A DNA stretch of 64,000 nucleotides, from NCBI RefSeq assembly GCF_965363235.1, contig NC_134844.1, forward strand, positions 94,450,664-94,514,663, given 5' to 3'. Shown here piece after piece: positions 10,708 to 19,688 of the stretch (positions within the stretch are counted from its first letter, which is position 1; the number at the start of each line of letters is the position of its first letter). Under the pieces are notes generated by a model, which was not told the origin of the DNA, ran no database searches, and was given only the letters and a program-made list of their open reading frames with translations. A program made the translations under genes and the position numbers. The DNA comes from Mytilus galloprovincialis. Lineage: Eukaryota; Mollusca; Bivalvia; Mytilida; Mytilidae.

Positions 10708-10923
10708 GATTTTGCCACCTTTTTACGCAAAACCCCTTGCTTTTAACAAATTTTTGTTCCTATTGCCCGTGACAGTTTTTCTCGATTTAACTACAGGTCT
10801 GTTGCAAGAATGTTAGATGTATATGACAAGTTGATGTATTTTGTGGTGAACAGTAGATAAGTTGCAGTATCACAGGGTACCCGGATATATAGAAATACAT
10901 AAAATTCACTTCTTCATATTGAA

Positions 10924-10961
10924 GCGCCGCTGGTGTAGTGGTATCATGCAAGATTCCCATT
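10924..10961 (+). pseudogene. tRNA-Gly(CCC), 5' half, split by element B
   Basis: Runs from GCGCCGCTGG through the anticodon loop to the first base of the 3' anticodon strand (position 39), then changes to GAAAAAAGTCGAACG. The 15-bp TGCAAGATTCCCATT is duplicated at 12615-12629. Confidence 0.94.
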
Positions 10962-12614
10962 GAAAAAAGTCGAACGCACCTTTGAGTGGCAAGGACGTTA
11001 ATTTTGTCAATGAAAACTTTTCTAAATATATGGTGAAAACTTGGATTACCAGTATTCTTTCCCATGTATTTGCGGAGGAACTTACTAGTTTAAAGTAAGT
11101 GTTGCTTCATTGTTGAATAATTCGCTTGTCCAGTTTCACAAAGACACTTTTTAAAGATATAAGCTGTCGACCTAGATATTAACCTGAACTAGTTGTATTA
11201 CAGTAAACATGGATAAATTACCTGCTTATTTAGTAAAATCGATAGACAATGCATGTAGTTTGTTTAGTAAAATAACGTTTACAATACATGGCGATGAAAA
11301 TAAAGCGAGGATTTCTATAATGTTTGGACAAAGTGAGGATAAAAACAATAAACGTAAATCTCAATCTATGGAACGCAGGAATAACATTAGAATGTCGAAT
11401 TTCATACAGAAAGTTACCAAAGATAATGAAAATATAATAACAAACGAAAGTCAAGCTATTGAAATTATTCAATGTGATCAATTGATGGAACTCGAAAATG
11501 AAAATGTACGGAGCGCCGAAACTGCAACCGTAATGGACAATATTGCGCATGAATTACCAGAAAACGGCACAATGTTTTCAGATAAACATTTACATAAGAA
11601 TTCACCTAAGAAAAGTAAGAAAACTACAAAAAGGAAAGGATCAATAGACAATGTCAATCAAAATTTATTGGAAAATGTAAAACAAAGTAGAAATGAAAGA
11701 AAATTGCCAACACAAAAAGATGATGAATCTGATGATGACGATATATTAGTTGGAATTGATGACGTTATTTCTAAAGTAGTGATCAAGAAAAGTAGATTAT
11801 TGCCAGATAAACTAATAGCAAAATTGAAAGGAACCGGTAAAATTATACGGTATGATAGGGAACTTGACAATACAATAGAAGTGTGTTCAATTGATGATGA
11901 TTACCATACATTTAAGAAAAATGTAGAGCAAGACTTTGGTGATGTGAGAGACTATGAATTTCGTCCAGACGATACGGACGAAAAAGTTGAGTTAATGGCC
12001 AGATTTGCATTTGACAATGAACTGTTTACTTTGGTGAAATGAATATTGTTGTAAATAATTTTATTTTTTTGCATACCGAAATACTAGTTTTTGTTCAATT
12101 TGAAAAGATAAGTCTTTGGTTAATAACTTATGCGACTGATTTAAAAATTTGAATATGTGAAGGAATTGGAACTCCATCCACATATATTGTTTTATTTTAT
12201 TCATCTTGCATAACCGTTTTGACTAAAATCACTGTTTACAGAATCGAATACGAATCATTAAGTCTTATTTGATAAAAGATAGTATTTTGTTGGATCAAAT
12301 TGAAGAAAATTTCAAAAAAAAAAAAAAAAGGAAAAAGGAAAAAAAAGACATATTTTAAAAGTAAATACATGTATATAAAGTATATAACTGTAAATATAAA
12401 TGGATATTTTGAAAGAAATATATAAAGTATATAACAGTAATGATGAATAAATACTATCAAAGTAAATAGATAAAGTCTATTACTGTCAAAATAAATGGAT
12501 ATTTAAAACTGTGATAATAATGTATATAAATGTGTGTATAAGGAATTGCTATGTGTGTATATGATAATTGTATGTATGAAGTATGATGAATAAAGATAAA
12601 AAAGAAAAAAAAAA
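10962..12614 (+). mobile_element. Retroelement B in tRNA-Gly anticodon arm
   Basis: 1,653 bp: 5' end GAAAAAAGTCGAACGCACC, leader of about 247 nt, ORF 11209-12042, 3' UTR of about 570 nt with AATAAA at 12589-12594, tail AAAGATAAAAAAG and an A-run. A 15-bp duplication of tRNA-Gly sequence (TGCAAGATTCCCATT) flanks it. Apart from the terminal motifs and protein architecture it is strongly diverged from A, so it is a separate family of the same group. It looks structurally complete. Confidence 0.88.
11209..12042 (+). CDS. Single ORF of element B (277 aa), unknown family
   Basis: An intact ORF. The N-terminal region (1-42) is MDKLPAYL, then DNAC..F, then ITFTIHGDENKARISIMF, clearly homologous to the A2 protein. 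A basic segment follows (NNKRKSQSMERRNNIRM). The middle is lysine- and acid-rich (KNSPKKSKKTTKRKGS and DDESDDDD). The C-terminal region (about 185-277) has SKVVIKKSR, an aspartate-rich stretch (SIDDDYHTFKK) and EQDFGDVRDYEF, aligning with the A and C C-termini. The two conserved blocks across a diverged middle suggest selection on the protein. No enzyme motif is visible. An RNA-binding or ORF1-like role is inference. Confidence 0.8.
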   Translation: MDKLPAYLVKSIDNACSLFSKITFTIHGDENKARISIMFGQSEDKNNKRKSQSMERRNNIRMSNFIQKVTKDNENIITNESQAIEIIQCDQLMELENENVRSAETATVMDNIAHELPENGTMFSDKHLHKNSPKKSKKTTKRKGSIDNVNQNLLENVKQSRNERKLPTQKDDESDDDDILVGIDDVISKVVIKKSRLLPDKLIAKLKGTGKIIRYDRELDNTIEVCSIDDDYHTFKKNVEQDFGDVRDYEFRPDDTDEKVELMARFAFDNELFTLVK

Positions 12615-12662
12615 TGCAAGATTCCCATTCTTGCGACCCGGGTTCGATTCCCGGGCGGCGCA
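12615..12662 (+). pseudogene. tRNA-Gly(CCC), 3' half after B
   Basis: Starts with the duplicated TGCAAGATTCCCATT and ends GGCGGCGCA followed by the usual T-run. The D arm and acceptor 5' strand are absent. Confidence 0.94.
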
Positions 12663-13033
12663 AATTTTTGCCACCTTTTACACTCTTCAAAAATTGAAAT
12701 ACTAATAAAAAAAAAGTTTTTAAGGTTAATTTCTTTTCATGTAGATATTTTTTTCTTTCACGAATGCATCAAGCGGTTACTATATGTATATGACTTGTAT
12801 ACTTGATTTTTTAAACCTTACCTATTAACTAGCTACATAGTTTGCACTTTCGTTGGTTTTAGCCAAAGCATCATATTACTACTTTGATTGGCTAAATACA
12901 TGCTTTCCTTTAAAAAGGAACTGAACAAAATGAGTTTTCTAGTATTCTATCCTGATTTTGGCTTTTTACATCAAATTTAGAGAGAAATTTTGCCTGATGA
13001 ACATATACTACATTAAGCGAAAGATGCGTCAAA

Positions 13034-13106
13034 GCCCCTATAGCTCAGTGGTTAGAGCACTGGTCTCGTAAACCAGGGGTCGTGAGTTCGACTCTCACTG
13101 GGGGCA
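13034..13106 (+). tRNA. tRNA-Thr(CGT)
   Basis: Consensus copy in an edge-type unit between elements B and C. Confidence 0.96.
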
Positions 13107-13322
13107 GATTTTGCCACCTTTTTACGCAAAACCCCTTGCTTTTAACAAATTTTTGTTCCTATTGCCCGTGACAGTTTTTCTCGATTTAACTACAGGTCTG
13201 TTGCAAGAATGTTAGATGTATATGACAAGTTGATGTATTTTGTGGTGAACAGTAGATAAGTTGCAGTATCACAGGGTACCCGGATATATAGAAATACATA
13301 AAATTCACTTCTTCATATTGAA

Positions 13323-13360
13323 GCGCCGCTGGTGTAGTGGTATCATGCAAGATTCCCATT
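13323..13360 (+). pseudogene. tRNA-Gly(CCC), 5' half, split by element C
   Basis: Same break point as for element B (after position 39). The 15-bp duplicate reappears at 15053-15067. Confidence 0.94.
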
Positions 13361-15052
13361 GAAAAAAGTCGAACGCACCTTTGAGTGGGACTTCCGGTTA
13401 GTGTTTTGAAGTGGTTACACGTATTTTCTATGTAGCAAAAAAAACTTCTGTTATTAAGGTTTTGCTTGGATATCCCAGCAGGGAAAGTGGAATAAATTTT
13501 CGAACTTTGTTGACAGTAAGTGATTTTGAACTATTTAGCAAAATAAACATTTGTAAAGTCGAGTTATAAATGAAATGTATCGTGTACCTTTCAAAGCTGG
13601 AGGCACCATAAGGTTATTTTATCATTAATAAAATTCTGACAATAAGTAAATGAATATGGATAAGTTACCGAAGTTTTTATTGAGTGCTATAGCAAGTGCG
13701 TGTGATGAATTTAGTACAATAACATACAGTGTACATGGTGACAATGAAAAAGCAAGAATATCTATCATGTTTGCAAAATCTGACAATAATAAACAGATAA
13801 AACGCAAATCGGGCGCAGCATTGAGAAGAGACAATAAGCGTTTACGGGAATATAGCGAAAACAATAGTAAAATACAAGTTACACATTTAGATACATTAGA
13901 CAATATAACTGCAGAAAACGAAAATGAAATAACTAGCATTAGTAATGATGAACCCAGCATGGATTTTGAAAATGAACCCGTTTGTGCCTCTGAATATATT
14001 TCAAAACAGTGTGGTGACAATATAGAACGATCGACTATAGATATAAATAGTGACTTGCCTAACCGGTTTATTGACTTACCTATAAACCAGGTAGATCCAA
14101 TAATAGATACACATGAAGAGAAGACAATAGTTCCAAAAATAAAACACAATAGAACAGTTATAGATTAAGATAACGGAACGATTCTTAATAAGGAAAAGAG
14201 TGATAAAGATAGTGTTACTCCGCCACAAATATTACACGAACGTTTTGGCAAAATTGTATTTAAAAAAAGTCGAGCTGGCCGAGATTTATTAATAGGAAAG
14301 GTTCAAAACAGGGAATTGTTGGTAGTATATGAAACGGACAGGATGCAGATAAGAACGATGAATGACGACGATTACAACTATGAACATTATGAACAGTTGG
14401 TTTTAAAAGAATTCGAGGATGTGACCGAAACCATTTTTTGGAATGATACGGCCAATTATGGAATTGAGAAAATGATTAACTATGTAAAAAAACATAATTT
14501 ATAATGTATTATTTTATTTTTTATTTGATAAGTCTAATGTGAGATAGGGATGAGTGAACCTAGTATGACAGAGTTTTTTTTTTTTTTGTTTTTTTTTTAT
14601 TGTTGTGCTTTTAATTGATTTAAAAATAAGATATAGACAATGCAATATATTTCCAAGGAACGTGTCATATTTATAAAAATACATAGCATTCATAATTTTG
14701 CGTTACTGGAATGGATATTGCCATCCGTATATGCGTAATGTGAATCTTTGACTTTTAAGAGACATTTTTACAATTATGGAAAATATTTGCTTTAGATATT
14801 AGATTTGATATGTTTAATAACTATATATTTGTCTGACAATTCTTTGAGATAATATTTTAACCGTGTGTAAGATTATATATAAAAAAAGGGAAAAAGGAGA
14901 AAAAAAGAAAAAAAAAGGAAAAAAATGAATGATAGAGTAAGAATGAGGAAGCCAAAGAGTATAAGGACTTGATGTTTTCTATTACATATGTAAATATTGT
15001 AAAAATGAGATGATGAGATGAAGTTGAATAAATATATACAAGATAAAAAAAA
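13361..15052 (+). mobile_element. Retroelement C in tRNA-Gly anticodon arm
   Basis: 1,692 bp. The first 28 nt equal those of element B (GAAAAAAGTCGAACGCACC and on), then the sequence diverges: leader of about 289 nt, ORF region 13650-14504, 3' UTR with purine-rich tracts, AATAAA at 15027-15032, tail AAGATAAAAAAA. Its 15-bp tRNA-Gly duplication and insertion point are identical to those of B. Confidence 0.87.
13650..14504 (+). pseudogene. ORF of element C, one in-frame stop
   Basis: The reading frame runs 285 codons with a single in-frame TAA at 14166-14168; the same frame continues to a stop at 14504. The N-terminal part has MDKLPKFLL, then SACDEF, ITYSVHGDNEKARISIMF and the basic patch KRKSGAALRRDNKRLREY. 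Downstream of the stop lie KIVFKKSRAGRDLLIGK and LKEFEDVTE, matching the C-terminus of A2. A frame this well preserved on both sides suggests recent inactivation, or a read-through or sequencing difference. Confidence 0.75.
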
Positions 15053-15100
15053 TGCAAGATTCCCATTCTTGCGACCCGGGTTCGATTCCCGGGCGGCGCA
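15053..15100 (+). pseudogene. tRNA-Gly(CCC), 3' half after C
   Basis: Begins TGCAAGATTCCCATT after the A-run and ends GGCGGCGCA. Confidence 0.94.
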
Positions 15101-15478
15101 AATTTTTGCCACCTTTTACACTCTTCAAAAAATTGAAATACTAAACTAATAAAAAAAAAAGTTTTTAAGGTTAATTTCTTTTCATGTAGATATTTTTTTC
15201 TTTCACGAATGCATCAAGCGGTTACTATATGTATATGACTTGTATACTTGATCTTTTAAACCTTACCTATTAACTAGCTACATAGTTTGCACTTTCGTTG
15301 GTTTAAGCCAAAGCATCATATTACTACTTTGATTGGCTAAATACATGCTTTCCTTTAAAAAGGAACTGAACAAAATGAGTTTTCTAGTATTCTATCCTGA
15401 TTTTGGCTTTTTACATCAAATTTAGAGAGAAATTTTGCCTGATGAACACATACTACATTAAGCGAAAGATGCGTCAAA

Positions 15479-15551
15479 GCCCTTATAGCTCAGTGGTTAG
15501 AGCACTGGTCTCGTAAACCAGGGGTCGTGAGTTCGACTCTCACTGGGGGCA
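15479..15551 (+). tRNA. tRNA-Thr(CGT), variant copy
   Basis: C5T (GCCCTTATAG) turns one acceptor pair into U:G; otherwise consensus. Confidence 0.92.
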
Positions 15552-15767
15552 GATTTTGCCACCTTTTTACGCAAAACCCCTTGCTTTTAACAAATTTTTG
15601 TTCCTATTGCCCGTGACAGTTTTTCTCGATTTAACTACAGGTCTGTTGCAAGAATGTTAGATGTATATGACAAGTTGATGTATTTTGTGGTGAACAGTAG
15701 ATAAGTTGCAGTATCACAGGGTACCCGGATATATAGAAATACATAAAATTCACTTCTTCATATTGAA

Positions 15768-15838
15768 GCGCCGCTGGTGTAGTGGTATCATGCAAGATTC
15801 CCATTCTTGCGACCCGGGTTCGATTCCCGGGCGGCGCA
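15768..15838 (+). tRNA. tRNA-Gly(CCC)
   Basis: Consensus, uninterrupted copy in an edge-type unit; the last intact Gly gene on this side. Confidence 0.96.
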
Positions 15839-16209
15839 AATTTTTGCCACCTTTTACACTCTTCAAAAATTGAAATACTAATAAAAAAAAAGTTTTTAAG
15901 GTTAATTTCTTTTCATGTAGATATTTTTTTCTTTCACGAATGCATCAAGCGGTTACTATATGTATATGACTTGTATACTTGATTTTTTAAACCTTACCTA
16001 TTAACTAGCTACATAGTTTGCACTTTCGTTGGTTTTAGCCAATGCATCATATTACTACTTTGATTGGCTAAATACATGCTTTCCTTTAAAAGGGAACTGA
16101 ACAAAAAGAGTTTTCTAGTATTCTATCCTGAATTTGGCTTTTTACATCAAATTTAGAGAGAAATTTTGCCTGATGAACATATACTACATTAAGCGAAAGA
16201 TGCGTCAAA

Positions 16210-16282
16210 GCCCCTATAGCTCAGTGGTTAGAGCACTGGTCTCGTAAACCAGGGGTCGTGAGTTCGACTCTCACTGGGGGCA
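16210..16282 (+). tRNA. tRNA-Thr(CGT)
   Basis: Consensus copy; its unit has lost the following tRNA-Gly. Confidence 0.96.
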
Positions 16283-16498
16283 GATTTTGCCACCTTTTTA
16301 CGCAAAACCCCTTGCTTTTAACAAATTTTTGTTCCTATTGCCCGTAACAGTTTTTCTCGATTTAACTACAGGTCTATTGCAACAATGTTAGATGTATATG
16401 ACAAGTTGATCTATTTTGTGGTGAACAGTAGACAAGTTGCAGTATCACAGGGTACCCGGATATATAGAAATAGATAAAATTCACTTCTTCATGTTGAA

Positions 16499-16509
16499 GT
16501 GTGGTATCA
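16499..16509 (+). pseudogene. Deleted tRNA-Gly remnant
   Basis: Only GTGTGGTATCA remains where a tRNA-Gly should be. The sequence jumps straight into the CACGAATGCACC part of the downstream spacer, a deletion with possible TCA microhomology. Confidence 0.7.
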
Positions 16510-16753
16510 CGAATGCACCAAACAGTTACTATATGTATGTTTGATTTCAACCTTTTCTATTTACTAGCTAATAAATACTTTCGTCGGATTTAGCGAAAGC
16601 ATCATATCATTAATTTGATTGGCTAAATGCATGCTTTCCTTAGAAAGGGAACTGAACACAATGAGTTTTCTGGTATTCTATCCTGACTTTTTTACATCAA
16701 ATATAGAGAGAAATTTTGCCTGATGAACATATACTACATTAAGCGAAAGATGC

Positions 16754-18110
16754 GAAACAACACGAACTCCACTAAAAACCGGGAGTGAAATAAGGTGCTC
16801 CGGAAGGGTAAGCATTTCTTGCACCGTATACAGCACCCGTCGTGTTATTTCTTTGTTCAGTTCGGTAATGATGAAAGGTTATTATGACTGAGGAAGAATA
16901 TCAGATATGATTTCGGACACACTTTTGTTCAAATGGCCAATCAGCTCATGATGACGACCGTAACATTTCTTGAGTGATGACCTTAATTTGATTGATTCAT
17001 AGCCCTTTTTTAGCAACTTTTGAGTAAGCAGTATTTCTAGTTCAACAAAAGCAACGTACTTTGAGCAAGCTTTAGAGTAACAAATCAATTGAGACACATA
17101 TACTCCATATGCTGGTGCCGCTGGGATGTTGCTACACAGAAATGGAAAGTTGACTATAGGAAAATTAAAATCATCGCGTTTGTCATAAATATTGGTATTC
17201 AACCTACCATCAGTAGTCATTTCGTGAAATATGTCTAAATATGAAGCAGATTTATCTGTGTCGGTAGTATCTTTAATTTCAAGTTCACTTAGATATATTA
17301 AATGTAAGTGATCACTGAATCTATTATTATTAAGAGACAGTACATCATCAAAATAACGAAAGGTGATATTAAAAGACTGGGCTAATTTCTTTTCTCCTTT
17401 CTGTACAAGCCCTTGGATAAATTCTGCTTCATATGAATACAAAAACAAAACTGCAAGTAGAGGAGCGCAATTGGTAACCATTGGGATTCCAATAGTCTAT
17501 TGGACGACCAAACCTCCAAATTCAACAAATATGTTGTCAATTAAAAAGTCCAGCAATGTAGTGATATCCTCTTCGGTATATTTTTTCCTTGACTCTGTAT
17601 GATTTTTCACAAAGTAAGCCGAATTCCTGCCCAAAACTAGATATTTAAAACGTCTAGTGACCTTTTTGTTAAAGAAACATAACCTGACGAGGTATTTCAG
17701 TCGAGCTTTAAGTTTAGTATGTGGAATAGTGGTATAAAGAGTTGAAAAATCAAAGGTTTTAATGTTGGTACAATGTTTTAATGATTGAGATTGTAAATTC
17801 ACCAATAACTCTTTTGAATTTTTCAGTATCCACATCTGATTAACACCACTTCTTTAATATGCCGTTTCGGAATATTTCTGAAGTCCTTCTTTGACTGCAG
17901 TGAGAACGGCAGTAAGAACTTTAGAAGGGGGTTTAGTGGAACACTTGGAAGAACCTGCAATAAACCTTTCCTTATAAGGATTCTTGTGAAGTTTAGGAAT
18001 CCAATATTAGGATGGAAGATCATGGTCTTCATTCTTTGGATCAACACCAAAGGAGATCAGAAAACAGACAGTGATGTGACTATATTTGATCTCTGATGTA
18101 CTTATGAATT
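16754..18110 (-). mobile_element. Decayed Penelope-like retroelement fragment
   Basis: Minus-strand pieces read as a reverse transcriptase: DPKNEDHDLPS, FDFSTLYTTIPH, LLDFLIDNIFVEFGG, TNCAPLLAVLFLYSYEAEF, FRYFDDVLSLNN, ELEIKDTTDTDKSASYLDI, YDKRDDFNFPIVNFPF and SNIPAAPAYGVYVSQLI. The FDD box is the catalytic centre. The DF..LYT.IP and GIP.GTN.APL layout is what I associate with Penelope-like elements; another RT group is possible. Frames are broken in several places (16882-17481, 17497-17835, 17823-18050). The outer piece at 16754-16880 matches the copy of the same family at 29200-29560. Its right edge with element D is approximate. Confidence 0.65.
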
Positions 18111-18253
18111 GTAATCTTAGCAAACTGTACGAAGAAATTTGTATTCTGTTATTAGAAATGTGTTGTATTGTGTAACTCAACTGTGATATTAAATACATTT
18201 TATTGATTTTTTTATGTAATTTTATGATTTATTTTCATAAAGATAAAAAAAAA
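18110..18253 (+). mobile_element. 3' stub of a fourth tRNA-targeted element (D)
   Basis: Ends CATAAAGATAAAAAAAAA directly before TGCAAGATTTCCATT of a tRNA-Gly, exactly like B and C. Upstream it merges into the Penelope-like fragment, so its body has been lost or replaced. The left limit is an estimate. Confidence 0.6.
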
Positions 18254-18301
18254 TGCAAGATTTCCATTCTTGCGACCCGGGTTCGATTCCCAGGCGGCGC
18301 A
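18254..18301 (+). pseudogene. tRNA-Gly 3' half after D
   Basis: TGCAAGATTTCCATT then T arm and acceptor strand with substitutions (CCC to TCC, CCCAGG), so it is older than the halves after B and C. Confidence 0.88.
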
Positions 18302-18669
18302 AATTTTTGCCACCTTTTACACTCTTCAAAAGTTGAAACACTAAATTACTAAATAATACAACGGTTTAAGGTTTATATTCTTTTCACGTAGATATTTTTT
18401 TTTTTTTCACGAATGCACCAAGTAATTACTATGTATATGTTTGTTTGATTTCAACTATTTCTATTTACTAGCTAGTAAATACTTTCGTCGGTCTTAGCCA
18501 AAGCATCATATTATTAATTTGATTGGCTAAATGCATGCTTTCCTTGGAAAGGGAACTAAACAAAATGAGATTTCTGGTATTCTATCCTGAATTTGGCTTT
18601 TTTACATCAAATTTAGAGGGAAATTTTGCCTGATGAACATATACTACATTAAGCGAAAGATGCGTCAAA

Positions 18670-18741
18670 GCCCCTATAGCTCAGTGGTTAGAGCACTGGT
18701 CTCGTAAACCAGGGGTCGTGAGTTCGTCTCTCATGGGGGCA
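18670..18741 (+). pseudogene. tRNA-Thr(CGT) pseudogene
   Basis: The anticodon arm is normal, but the T loop reads TTCGTCT (invariant A58 changed) and one base is missing at the end of the T stem, leaving 72 nt. It is the last recognisable tRNA of the array. Confidence 0.8.
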
Positions 18742-18879
18742 AATTTTCCCACCTTTTTACGCAAAGCCCCCTGCTACTTACTAATTTTTGCACTTTCGTT
18801 GTTTTTAGACAAATAATTTCTTAATTCTTTATAGAGCATTCAAACAAAGTTTGTGCATGACGTAACTTTCTGTTTGAAC

Positions 18880-19385
18880 GAAACAATGTTAACTCATGGT
18901 GATATAACACGGCGGCAAAAAAAACAATATCAACTCATGGTTCGATAACAAGGCTGCCAAAAAAATCAATATCAACTCATGGTTGATAACACGGCTGCCA
19001 AAAACAAAATAATATCAACTCATGGCTCGATAACGCGACGGAAAAAAACAATATAAACTCATCGTTCGATAACACGGCGGCTAAAAAAAACCAATATCAA
19101 TTCATGGTTCGATAACATGGCATAAAAAAACCAATATGAACTCATGGTTCGATAACACGTCAGGCGGCAAAAAAAAACAATATCAACTCATGGTTCGATA
19201 ACACGTCAGGCGGCAAAAAAAACAATATCAACTCATGGTTCGATAACACGGCGACAAAAAAAACCAATATCAACTCATGGTTCGATAACACGGCAGCAAA
19301 AAAATATCAACTCATGGTTTAATAACACGTCTGCAAAAAAAACCAATATCAACTCATGGTTCGATAACACGCCAGGCTAAACAAA
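18880..19385. repeat. Minisatellite, about 41-48 bp unit
   Basis: About eleven copies of AATATCAACTCATGGTTCG then ATAACACGGCGGC and an A-run. Units vary mainly in the GC-rich block (CGGCGG, CGTCAGGCGG, CGGCTGCC) and A-run length. No coding potential. Confidence 0.9.
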
Positions 19386-19461
19386 TATTATATCAAACTT
19401 GTAAAGATGGGCTCATCTTATAAACATTGAAGAAATAAAAAGAGATTCAACACTATCTTAC

Positions 19462-19688
19462 CTTAGCTTATAGATGATAGTACCGTCTGAGTATATGTGC
19501 ATCAGTTTGCTTGGAAATGGAACTTTATGGAAAAAAGAATGTTTTTCATTCACAATATAAAAATCCGGGACCCAAATGTATTTCATCATTTTAACATCCA
19601 TTTCTAGTTTAGACATATTTAGTTGATGTGAAAATTCTAATCTGGAATCTTTCCATTCTAAATGTATTATCATACTCAAAGTAAAATC
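19462..19688 (-). CDS. Cys-loop ligand-gated channel exon (glycine/GABA-R-like)
   Basis: A minus-strand exon of 227 nt bounded by TTTTTTGTAG at the 5' side and CTAAG|GTAAGA at the 3' side. It encodes DFTLSMIIHLEWKDSRLEF, a short linker, KMMKYIWVPDFYIVNEK, HKVPFPSKLMHIYSDGT and IIYKLR. This is the extracellular beta-strand core of the pentameric receptor family: W.D.RL, the WVPD..F.NEK signature and the stretch preceding the Cys-loop, whose cysteines would be in the next exon. The acidic and serine-rich face resembles anion channels of the glycine/GABA-A group. It joins in phase 0 to the 68-nt exon at 24746-24813. The next exon is not found at lower coordinates in this window. Confidence 0.88.

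Larger units (their letters stand above)
5124..10923 (+). repeat. Eight near-identical 725-bp tRNA units
   Basis: tRNA-Gly genes start at 5124, 5849, 6574, 7299, 8024, 8749, 9474 and 10199, and the broken one at 10924, which gives eight periods of exactly 725 bp. tRNA-Thr starts (5560 to 10635) keep the same period. Only scattered single-base differences separate the units, which indicates recent amplification or strong homogenisation. No retroelement interrupts this core. Confidence 0.97.
1..18760 (+). repeat. Tandem tRNA-Thr(CGT)/tRNA-Gly(CCC) gene array
   Basis: Alternating tRNA-Thr and tRNA-Gly genes, all on the + strand, sit in a repeated spacer that contains a CCAAT-like GATTGGCT block and AT-rich DNA. 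The core is homogeneous. The edges (1-5100 and 10924-18760) carry more substitutions and all the retroelement insertions. Array DNA fades out near 18815. The left end is cut by the window, so the true length is unknown. Confidence 0.95.

Noticed and set aside
190-13400. Self-cleaving ribozyme at the element 5' ends
   Set aside because: GTCGA..G.ACC is conserved but I could not draw a convincing HDV-like or hammerhead fold.
190-15052. Insertions in tRNA genes as introns
   Set aside because: A1, B and C have poly-A tails and flanking duplications, and they are 1.7-2.6 kb, far longer than tRNA introns; they are retroelement insertions.
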